In this document: piece after piece, positions 1-5,331 of the stretch
Numbering within the stretch: the first letter of the stretch is position 1
Layout of the letters: the number at the start of each line of letters is the position of its first letter
Source: Bacteroidales bacterium Bact_20
Lineage (GTDB): Bacteria > Bacteroidota > Bacteroidia > Bacteroidales > DTU049
Reading direction: 5' to 3'
Assembly: GCA_001603615.1 (NCBI GenBank)
Contig: LUZL01000202.1
Coordinates: forward strand, 1 to 5,331
DNA: 5,331 bases
Notes under the pieces: generated by a model
What the model saw: the letters and a program-made list of their open reading frames with translations, nothing else
What the model was told of the DNA's origin: nothing
Databases searched by the model: none
Made by a program: the position numbers and the translations under genes

Positions 1-1
1 G

Positions 2-73
2 GCAGCCTCAGATTGGGAAGCATGGTATGTATACATGCGGTTGAGATTAAAGCCTAGAGAAACTTTAACATAG
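2..73 (+). CDS. Possible 3' end of an unidentified gene (envelope or beta-barrel-like C-terminus), partial
   Basis: Reading from base 2, 23 codons are open and end at a TAG stop at 71-73; the 5' part lies outside the window. The last residues include W-Y-V-Y-M-R-L-R-L-K, in which hydrophobic residues (W, V, M, L, L) alternate with polar or aromatic ones (Y, Y, R, R, K). This is the pattern of a membrane-spanning or surface beta-strand and is common at the end of Bacteroidota outer-membrane barrels. The terminal residue is Thr, not the usual aromatic, so the barrel idea is only an inference. Another + frame is also open from base 1 to a TAG at 55-57 but gives a less protein-like sequence. The gene would converge on queE with an 82-bp AT-rich gap. 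The family is not recognised, and the fragment is too short to be sure it is coding. Confidence 0.4.
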   Translation, partial: AASDWEAWYVYMRLRLKPRETLT

Positions 74-155
74 AAATGTGTTTTTCCTATTTTTTGCCCT
101 TATTATTTAAATTATACTAAATTTTTATTTATTTAACTGAAAAAGTTATCTCAAC

Positions 156-782
156 CTATCTTAGATTCAAATATTTATGCGTTTGGATAGATAATCTCCA
201 TTTAGGATTTTTAAAAATGTAATTAATAATATGAGGTAAAAGACCTTTTGATCTAGACCATTCTGGTTGAAGAAATAGATAGCATCCTTGAGATACTAGT
301 TTAGAACAATCTTCTGCAAATACAAAATCTTCAATATCTGTTATTATTACTTTTAATTCATTAGCATGTTTAAACCATTCATTATGTATATTTGAGTGAT
401 TTTTTGGACTTACGCATATCCAGTCTAAATCTTTTACAAATGGTGCTGTAGCTGCTGTTTCTATATGAATAGAGTACCCATTTTCATGAAATAAATTGAT
501 CAGTTGATCTAATGGATATAAAATAGGTTCACCACCTGTGAGCACAATATGTTTAGAATTGTATTTCTGTGCTTCTACTAATAGTTCAGAGGGAGTAGTC
601 AATTTATTGATGTATGGATTCCATGATTCTTTACTATCACAAAACCAGCAACTCAGATCACAACCTCCTAATCTAACAAAAAAAGAGGCTAATCCAGTGT
701 GTAAGCCTTCTCCTTGTAAGCTATAAAAGGTCTCTAATACAGGCAAGTGATTAGCGTCAATATTCAAATTATCTAATTGCAT
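156..782 (-). CDS. queE: 7-carboxy-7-deazaguanine synthase QueE (radical SAM)
   Basis: This cytosolic radical-SAM enzyme converts 6-carboxy-5,6,7,8-tetrahydropterin to 7-carboxy-7-deazaguanine, the ring-contraction step towards preQ0 and queuosine in tRNA. The 208-residue product is complete and of normal family length. Visible motifs are E-x-F-Y-S-L-Q-G-E-G near residues 17-26 (substrate side), the cluster motif C41-x3-C45-x2-C48 that binds the 4Fe-4S cluster, the SAM-binding L-T-G-G-E-P at 81-86, V-S-P-K at 124-127, a Q-P-E-W segment near 172-175, and the family-typical ending R-L-S-I-Q-T-H-K-Y-L near 196-205. The ATG at 782-780 sits about 16 codons before the first conserved motif, as expected; no Shine-Dalgarno sequence precedes it. 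The gene follows nqrC on the same strand after a 63-bp gap, a place where nqrD would normally be expected. No queC, queD or queF is visible. The functional call is secure; cotranscription with nqr is an inference. Confidence 0.96.
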   Translation of the reverse strand: MQLDNLNIDANHLPVLETFYSLQGEGLHTGLASFFVRLGGCDLSCWFCDSKESWNPYINKLTTPSELLVEAQKYNSKHIVLTGGEPILYPLDQLINLFHENGYSIHIETAATAPFVKDLDWICVSPKNHSNIHNEWFKHANELKVIITDIEDFVFAEDCSKLVSQGCYLFLQPEWSRSKGLLPHIINYIFKNPKWRLSIQTHKYLNLR

Positions 783-800
783 TGTATAATGTGATATTTT

Positions 801-832
801 TTTATTTAAGGAATTTAAAAAAATTAAATAAA
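801..832. repeat. AT-only inverted repeat between nqrC and queE
   Basis: Nine bases, TTTATTTAA at 801-809, are perfectly complementary to TTAAATAAA at 824-832, leaving a 14-base loop. The stem contains only A and T, so it would be weak as RNA. On the nqr strand it is followed by an A-run, not a U-run, so it does not look like an intrinsic terminator. It may be chance in such AT-rich DNA, a weak RNA-processing structure, or part of a queE promoter region. No convincing TAnnTTTG element was seen upstream of queE. Confidence 0.3.
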
Positions 833-845
833 GACAATAAAAAAA

Positions 846-1592
846 TTACTTTTTATGTTGTTCTATATAAGGCATTGCCATATGAAAGCCGTCTATAAGC
901 ATATTATCTAACCCTTTACTCGTAAAAGTACCACCAGATATAGCATCTACACCGTGTATCTCAGCAATGTTACTATGTTTCACACCCCCTTTGATGACAG
1001 ATATACTTGTAAAATTATTATTTTCATCAAATATTTGTTTGCCTATAAATTGTTCTTGAAAAGGTAATCCAGATATTTCAGCACCTAAGCCTGGAGTTTC
1101 TCCTTTATGGTCAAAAACTGCTCCATGAATTGTATTTAAATCGTTTTCTAGAGCTACGTATCCCCAGATAGCTCCCCATAATCCCATACCATAGAATGGA
1201 ATTACTGTAAGTGTGTCATTATCAGCTTTTATTAAATAAATTGGTAAAATGTAAGGTTTGCCTTCTTTAAATTTTTTTACTTCAGCGTTTACGTCTATAT
1301 CAAAAGGTCTTACTTCGCCTTTTAGTCCATTATTATAATCATATTCTGCTATTATCTCACCTTTTTCGTTTATTGCAATTTCTTTTATTAATAATTGTTT
1401 ATAGGTATCTTCAGCATTTTTAGTATCAAAATTTACTCTTGAAGCCCTAAGGATGTAACCAATTTTTTCATTTTTTTTATTTTTATCTTGAAAAGGTTTT
1501 AATGCTGTAGCCCCTAAAGTTAATAATATAGCAACTACTGCTATCATTATTATGGAATAAATGATAATATATCTATTTGTAAATTTAGCCAT
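846..1592 (-). CDS. nqrC: Na+-translocating NADH:quinone reductase subunit C (NqrC)
   Basis: NqrC is the membrane-anchored subunit of the Na+-NQR sodium pump and carries a covalently bound FMN that passes electrons within the complex. The 248-residue product has one N-terminal transmembrane helix (about residues 8-28) followed by a soluble FMN-binding domain. Family motifs are G-M-G-L-W-G at 135-140, a G-E-T-P-G-L-G segment at 164-170, and the flavinylation motif D216-A-I-S-G-G-T222, in which Thr222 should receive FMN through a phosphoester bond made by the ApbE flavin transferase. Gly replaces the Ala of the classical S-G-A-T form, which I regard as an acceptable variant. The ATG lies 4 bp after the nqrB stop, indicating tight coupling to nqrB. 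There is no Shine-Dalgarno sequence. It is complete and looks intact; downstream comes queE instead of nqrD. Confidence 0.96.
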   Translation of the reverse strand: MAKFTNRYIIIYSIIMIAVVAILLTLGATALKPFQDKNKKNEKIGYILRASRVNFDTKNAEDTYKQLLIKEIAINEKGEIIAEYDYNNGLKGEVRPFDIDVNAEVKKFKEGKPYILPIYLIKADNDTLTVIPFYGMGLWGAIWGYVALENDLNTIHGAVFDHKGETPGLGAEISGLPFQEQFIGKQIFDENNNFTSISVIKGGVKHSNIAEIHGVDAISGGTFTSKGLDNMLIDGFHMAMPYIEQHKK

Positions 1593-1596
1593 AACA

Positions 1597-2787
1597 TTAT
1601 GATTTAATTGTTTGAGATAATAAAGCTCTTTTTTTGCGACGGTTAATATTCTGTTGCACTACTAAATGGTCTATTAGAGGAGCGAAAACATTCATTAATA
1701 ATATAGCTAGCATAGCTCCCTCTGGATAGGCTGGATTTACAACACGTATAAGTATACATAAGATGCCGATTAATAACCCATAATAAATTTTGCCAGCAGG
1801 AGTTTGTGCAGACGTTACAGGATCTGTTGCCATAAAAACTGCACCAAATAAAAATCCTCCCATAAGCAAATGATAATAAAAAGGAATTTGCATGTATTCA
1901 TTTGCACCCCACAGGTTAAATATCAAGCCCATTGCAGCAGCACCTACTATAGCACTAATCATGACTCTTAGATTAGCTACACCTGTGAAAATTAGATAAA
2001 TAGCACCTAAAATTATTAAAATTTTTGATGTTTCACCTATAGCACCTGGAGTGAAACCTAAAGACATTGTAAGCAATGATGGAGCTTGTGCAAATTGATT
2101 TTGTGCAGCTAAAGCTAATGGTGTAGGTCCACTAATGACATCTAATCCCTTACTAGCTACCCATATCGCATCGCCAGTCATACTAGCAGGATAAGCAAAA
2201 AATAAGAAAGCTCTTGTTAACAAAGCTGGATTTAAAAAATTCATTCCCGTACCACCAAATACTTCTTTTCCAAAAATTACTGCAAAAATAGTTGCTATTG
2301 ACAGCATCCATAATGGTATTGTGGGAGGTACTATCAATGCTATGAGCATACCCGTTACTAGGAAACCTTCATTTACTTGATGGTGTCTTATCTGGGCAGA
2401 GGCAAATTCTACAGCTAATCCACTTACATAGCTTACTACTATTATAGGTAATATTCGTAAAAAGCCATACCAAAATATTCTCCAAAAGCCAGCTTCTTTG
2501 ACTACTTGCCCCCAAGAGTCTATATCCAGTCCTAATTGTAGTCTAAAATGTTGAAGTCCGACATTAAACATACCAAATAGAACTAATGGTGCAAGAGCTA
2601 TGAGCACATGTGTCATCAATCGTTTCGAATCCACATAGTCCCTTATGTGAGAGCCTTTCTCAGTAACTTTATTTGGTACGTAAAAGAACACTTCGAAAGC
2701 ATCAAACGTGGAATGAAGGAAGTATAGCTTACCTCCTTTTTCGAAATTTGGTTTTATCTTATCTAAAAATGATCTTAACCAGTTCAT
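1597..2787 (-). CDS. nqrB: Na+-translocating NADH:quinone reductase subunit B (NqrB)
   Basis: NqrB is the large polytopic inner-membrane subunit of Na+-NQR. In characterised enzymes it carries a covalent FMN and riboflavin and is central to Na+ translocation and quinone reduction. The 396-residue product has a soluble N-terminal stretch (about 1-55) and then many hydrophobic segments, roughly at 57-77, 108-130, 142-172, 186-200, 256-272, 276-292, 303-320, 334-350 and 357-374. Conserved stretches include G-G-T-G-M-N-F-L-N-P-A-L around 178-189, followed by A-F-L-F-F-A-Y-P up to 200, and M-A-T-D-P-V-T-S-A near 319-327. The FMN attachment motif is D216-V-I-S-G-P-T222, with Pro where the classical motif has Ala. 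The start at 2787 gives the M-x-x-L-R-x-F-L-D-K opening typical of the family. It lies 21 bp after the nqrA stop and 4 bp before the nqrC start. No Shine-Dalgarno sequence is seen. Complete and intact. Confidence 0.97.
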   Translation of the reverse strand: MNWLRSFLDKIKPNFEKGGKLYFLHSTFDAFEVFFYVPNKVTEKGSHIRDYVDSKRLMTHVLIALAPLVLFGMFNVGLQHFRLQLGLDIDSWGQVVKEAGFWRIFWYGFLRILPIIVVSYVSGLAVEFASAQIRHHQVNEGFLVTGMLIALIVPPTIPLWMLSIATIFAVIFGKEVFGGTGMNFLNPALLTRAFLFFAYPASMTGDAIWVASKGLDVISGPTPLALAAQNQFAQAPSLLTMSLGFTPGAIGETSKILIILGAIYLIFTGVANLRVMISAIVGAAAMGLIFNLWGANEYMQIPFYYHLLMGGFLFGAVFMATDPVTSAQTPAGKIYYGLLIGILCILIRVVNPAYPEGAMLAILLMNVFAPLIDHLVVQQNINRRKKRALLSQTIKS

Positions 2788-2808
2788 ATTTTTTAATTTT
2801 TTTATTTA

Positions 2809-4161
2809 TTAAGTAGTTTCTTTTATCATTAGGTCTATACCTTTTCTTACGATTTCTTGTAAATTTATTTTTGAAACACATACATACTCTGGTAGTGCAA
2901 AGTCTTCTTCTACGATTTCATAAATTCCAAGATTTTCCATTTGTTCTATGTTTTCACTTAAAATAGCTTTTAGTAAATAAACTGGGTAGATATCAAAAGG
3001 GAAATATTTATCATATTGATCACTGAGTATAAACGGTCGCTCTTCGCCGTGCATGTTAGTATCTAAAACATATTTTTTATTTTTACTTCTAATTAACCAA
3101 TTCATAACCATTCTAGATGGACTATATTTGGTAAATTTAGGAGCTACCCATCCAAAGAAATCATAGTAATTACCTTCTGGTATCACAGTAATTTGATTGT
3201 CATAATAACTAAGAAATCCTTCTATACCTGCATTAGTCCCTGTTAAGACATTACCACTTATTACACGTACATTATTTTGTTTTAATCTATTACTTAGCAG
3301 TGTATGCATAGAAATCCCTGGTAGGGCAGTCATATAACCACGTTCCTTAAGTTCACTTCCTGTGAGAACTATTTTTTTATGCATATCTAATCGTCCATTT
3401 TGGAACAGTCTACCAATAAAAATGACATCTTGTGTATACAAATACCAGTAAATATCACCTTTATTTATCGGACTTATTTTAGAAATTTGTACTCCCACAT
3501 TACCTGTAGGATGTGGACCTTCAAAATAGTGCAACTCTACATTTTTAATATTTTTATAAAAATTAGATTTATTTCTTGAAGGAGATATATTTAAATGAAT
3601 AGGGCAAGAAGTTAAAATTTTTAGTATGTCAATACCTTTTTGGAAATTATCTTCTTCTCCTTTAATTAAATAATCTGGATCTGCTGCTAATGGAGAGCTA
3701 TCAAAGGCAGAAATGAAAATGGCTTTTGGCATATCCGATGGATTTGCTATTATACCATAAGGACGTTGCCTTATATTAACCCATAATCCACTTTCTAGTA
3801 ATATCTGGATTATATTATCTCTATCTAATGTTGTTGGAATATTAAAAATTTTATTTTCTTGTTTTGTATCTGGTGAAATAATTATTTGTTTTAATAATCT
3901 TTTTTCGCCTCTTACAATAGCAGTTACAGTGCCACTAATAGGAGAGGTTACTAAAATATTCTCATTTAGTTTATTTTGAATAATAGGTTGCCCAACTAAT
4001 ACTTTGTCTCCCTCTTGTACAAGTAATCTGGGTGAGAAAAGTCTAAAGTCTTGTGGTAAGATAGCATATTTATCACCTACTAGGTCTGGTAAATCTATTA
4101 ATGGTGCTTCCCCTTCTATAGGGATATTCAATCCTTTTTTTATTTTAAAATATTCTTGCAT
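2809..4161 (-). CDS. nqrA: Na+-translocating NADH:quinone reductase subunit A (NqrA)
   Basis: NqrA is the cytoplasmic-side soluble subunit of Na+-NQR, related to RnfC; it docks onto NqrB and has been linked to quinone and inhibitor binding. The 450-residue product matches the usual length (about 445-450). The N-terminal RnfC-type barrel-sandwich part shows G-D-K-V-L-V-G-Q-P near 51-59 and S-P-I-S-G-T-V-T near 73-80. Further motifs are P-K-A-I-F-I-S-A-F-D near 145-154, E-G-P-H-P-T-G-N-V-G-V near 214-224, T-G-S-E-L near 267-271, A-L-P-G-I near 279-283, G-E-E-R-P-F near 372-377, and F-P-F-D-I-Y-P-V-Y-L-L-K-A-I at 387-400. The C-terminal E-E-D-F-A-L-P-E-Y-V-C-V-S-K (419-431) aligns with a family segment that, from memory, usually reads A-L-C-x-x-x-C; here the first Cys is Pro424. 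It is the first gene of the nqr block, and its promoter should lie in the 205-bp divergent gap. Complete. Confidence 0.96.
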   Translation of the reverse strand: MQEYFKIKKGLNIPIEGEAPLIDLPDLVGDKYAILPQDFRLFSPRLLVQEGDKVLVGQPIIQNKLNENILVTSPISGTVTAIVRGEKRLLKQIIISPDTKQENKIFNIPTTLDRDNIIQILLESGLWVNIRQRPYGIIANPSDMPKAIFISAFDSSPLAADPDYLIKGEEDNFQKGIDILKILTSCPIHLNISPSRNKSNFYKNIKNVELHYFEGPHPTGNVGVQISKISPINKGDIYWYLYTQDVIFIGRLFQNGRLDMHKKIVLTGSELKERGYMTALPGISMHTLLSNRLKQNNVRVISGNVLTGTNAGIEGFLSYYDNQITVIPEGNYYDFFGWVAPKFTKYSPSRMVMNWLIRSKNKKYVLDTNMHGEERPFILSDQYDKYFPFDIYPVYLLKAILSENIEQMENLGIYEIVEEDFALPEYVCVSKINLQEIVRKGIDLMIKETT

Positions 4162-4190
4162 TTTAATATAAAATTTTCAAGTTGCTAAAT

Positions 4191-4258
4191 TATAAATTTG
4201 TTTTGATATTTTATAAAAAAATAATAAAAATCATAATTAAATTTTGATATAAATTTGT
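4191..4258 (+). repeat. Pair of 11-bp direct repeats in the divergent intergenic region
   Basis: TATAAATTTGT occurs at 4191-4201 and again at 4248-4258, with start points 57 bp apart. A second repeated word, TTTTGATAT, lies at 4201-4209 and 4242-4250, touching or overlapping the first pair but in the opposite order. The two clusters could be paired regulator sites or duplicated promoter elements, but low sequence complexity makes chance a real alternative. Confidence 0.35.
4250..4257 (+). promoter_or_regulatory. Candidate -7 element (TAnnTTTG) for the TPR/PD40 gene
   Basis: TAAATTTG matches the Bacteroidota sigma-ABfr -7 consensus exactly and would place a transcription start about 100 bases before the ATG at 4367. 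An identical copy lies at 4193-4200. No TTTG -33 box is seen 19-23 bases upstream, and matches to this AT-rich consensus arise easily by chance here, so support is weak. Confidence 0.3.
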
Positions 4259-4366
4259 ATAAAATATAAAAATTAAGTGAAAAAGTGTAAATATAAATGT
4301 GAAAAAATATTTTCAATTATTATTTAATTATTAAAAAATGTATTAACTTAGCAAAAAAAATTACAT

Positions 4367-5331
4367 ATGCAGAATAAAAGTTTTTTTATTACATTTGCTT
4401 TAATATTTATTAGTTGCGTTTTTGCTTATGGGCAAAAAAATTTAGTTGCAGAAGCAGATGAAAAATATGAATTAAGTCAGTATTATAGTGCTTCGCAGTT
4501 GTATCTAAAGGCATATCCTAAAGTAGAGAATAAATTAGAAAAAAATAGAATATTATATAGAGTAGGTCTATGCTATTATCACATGGGAGATGCTAGAAAA
4601 GCAATATCATATTTTAATCGTGTCATCAGAGCTCAATATCCAGATCCAGAGGTATTTTGGTATACTGGTCTAGCATATATGACATTAGCAAATTATGAAG
4701 ATGCATTAGCTAATTTCGAGCAGTATAAGAGCTTAGTCCCCAATGATACCTTAGTGGATATAAAAATAGAATCATGTAGATTGTCAAAAGCATGGATGGA
4801 TAATCCTACGTTGTATGAGGTTACTAATGAGAGGAAACTAAATTCTAAAAATCAAGATTTTGCTCCAGTATGGGCTGATAAAAAATATAGGTCTATAATT
4901 TTCACTACAAATAGAGATGGAGTAGTGGGTAAAGGAGTAGATGAGTGGACAGGATTGCCTTTTACAGATTTTTTCACTGCAGAAAAAGATAAAAAAGGTA
5001 ATTGGTCTGCACCAGTCACAGCTGATAATCAGGGAGTTTTAAACACTATACATAATGAAGGTGTAGGGTGCTTTAATAGTAAATTTAATACATTTTATTT
5101 TACAAGATGTATGGTAGAAAAAAAGAAAATATTAGGATGTAATATCTATACTACCATGAAACGTGGTAATACATGGTCTGAACCTGTACTTATCTCATTT
5201 TCATCAGACTCTGCTGCTACTTTTGGTCATCCAGCTATATCAAATGATGAAACTATGATAATATTTTCTAGTGATATGTCTGGTGGCTATGGTGAAAGAG
5301 ATTTATGGATGGCTACTAAAACTAAAAGAAA
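4367..5331 (+). CDS. TPR and PD40 (WD40-like) repeat envelope protein, PorE/OmpA-family-like, N-terminal part
   Basis: An open frame of 321 codons plus two bases runs off the window end, so the gene is partial at its 3' side. The protein begins with a signal peptide (about residues 1-22); a Cys at 17 in F-I-S-C gives a weak lipobox, so it is either a lipoprotein or a secreted periplasmic protein. Residues about 27-125 form three TPR-like helical repeats (aromatic and Gly/Ala spacing as in G-L-C-Y-Y-H-M-G-D and G-L-A-Y-M-T-L-A-N-Y). From about 159 on come PD40 beta-propeller repeats, including Q-D-F-A-P-V-W near 163-169 and the characteristic G-H-P-A-I-S-N-D-E-T near 287-296, followed by S-S-D-M-S-G-G-Y-G. 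This order matches Bacteroidota OmpA-family proteins such as PorE of the type IX secretion system, which continue with a carboxypeptidase-regulatory-like domain and a peptidoglycan-binding OmpA C-terminal domain; those would lie beyond the window. A stop (TAG, 4349-4351) lies in frame upstream, so the ATG at 4367 is the start. Paralogues are common, so no symbol is given. Confidence 0.88.
   Translation, partial: MQNKSFFITFALIFISCVFAYGQKNLVAEADEKYELSQYYSASQLYLKAYPKVENKLEKNRILYRVGLCYYHMGDARKAISYFNRVIRAQYPDPEVFWYTGLAYMTLANYEDALANFEQYKSLVPNDTLVDIKIESCRLSKAWMDNPTLYEVTNERKLNSKNQDFAPVWADKKYRSIIFTTNRDGVVGKGVDEWTGLPFTDFFTAEKDKKGNWSAPVTADNQGVLNTIHNEGVGCFNSKFNTFYFTRCMVEKKKILGCNIYTTMKRGNTWSEPVLISFSSDSAATFGHPAISNDETMIIFSSDMSGGYGERDLWMATKTKR

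Larger units (their letters stand above)
4162..4366. promoter_or_regulatory. Divergent intergenic promoter region between nqrA and the TPR/PD40 gene
   Basis: This 205-bp stretch is almost entirely A and T and separates two divergently transcribed genes, so by position it must contain both promoters. On the + strand, two exact matches to the Bacteroidota -7 consensus TAnnTTTG occur (TAAATTTG at 4193-4200 and at 4250-4257), but neither has a clear TTTG -33 box at normal spacing. On the - strand the best -7 candidate is a one-mismatch TAATTTAG at 4192-4185, 23 bases upstream of the nqrA start codon, also without a -33 box. No Shine-Dalgarno sequence precedes either start codon. No operator or riboswitch is recognisable. 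The existence of promoters here is a strong inference; their exact positions are not. Confidence 0.55.

Noticed and set aside
134..148. Small hairpin TAACT-GAAAA-AGTTA just past the queE stop, considered as a terminator
   Set aside because: The stem is only 5 bp and AT-rich, and neither strand has a following U-run, so it does not meet terminator criteria.
538..726. 62-codon open frame on the + strand
   Set aside because: It lies entirely antisense to the well-supported queE gene, has no recognisable motif and no separate start signal; it is a shadow frame.
783..845. Possible preQ1-type riboswitch upstream of queE
   Set aside because: The 63-bp gap is nearly all A/T with no compact G/C stem or C-rich pocket near the start codon, so there is no support for a preQ1 aptamer.
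846..4161. Whether the block could be an rnf operon instead of nqr
   Set aside because: The subunit order A-B-C, the lack of ferredoxin-type cysteine clusters in the RnfC-like subunit, and the NqrA-specific C-terminal motifs fit Na+-NQR, not Rnf.
4338..4346. Upstream ATG before the TPR/PD40 gene, considered as an alternative start or leader peptide
   Set aside because: It reads ATG TAT TAA, a two-residue frame; the main frame is closed by a TAG at 4349-4351, so 4367 remains the start.
4162..4366. Possible small RNA or riboswitch in the intergenic region
   Set aside because: No GC-containing stems, no conserved riboswitch motif and no terminator are visible; the stretch is low-complexity A/T and is best explained as promoter DNA.

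Overview
The window looks like a chromosomal segment of a very AT-rich member of the Bacteroidota (GC roughly 30% by eye). Three things suggest this. The genes lack Shine-Dalgarno sequences and have A/T-rich leaders. A Na+-translocating NADH:quinone oxidoreductase (Na+-NQR) block has Bacteroidota-like subunit lengths. A divergent gene encodes an N-terminal TPR plus PD40/WD40-like repeat protein of the type found in OmpA-family, type IX secretion-associated envelope proteins (PorE-like). Genus or species cannot be named from the sequence alone.

Layout from left to right: (1) bases 1-73 hold a possible 3' end of a + strand gene whose last residues look like an amphipathic beta-strand. (2) 156-782 (-) is queE, the radical-SAM 7-carboxy-7-deazaguanine synthase of queuosine biosynthesis. 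(3) 846-4161 (-) is nqrA-nqrB-nqrC, transcribed right to left with short gaps (21 bp A-B, 4 bp B-C), so very probably one transcript. (4) 4162-4366 is a 205-bp, extremely AT-rich divergent intergenic region that should carry the nqr promoter on one strand and the promoter of the next gene on the other. (5) 4367 to the window end (+) is the first 321 codons of the TPR/PD40 envelope protein, cut by the window edge.

NqrA, NqrB and NqrC are half of the six-subunit sodium pump that oxidises NADH, reduces quinone and exports Na+. NqrB and NqrC both carry the Ser-Gly-x-Thr motif to which ApbE attaches FMN covalently. The subunits that complete the electron path (NqrD, NqrE, NqrF) do not follow nqrC: queE sits there instead, on the same strand. 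This interrupted nqr order is the most notable feature. Two smaller points are a Pro in the NqrB flavinylation motif (S-G-P-T) and a Pro where many NqrA proteins have a Cys near the C-terminus. I saw no mobile element, CRISPR array, RNA gene or clearly novel system; most of the window is ordinary core metabolism.
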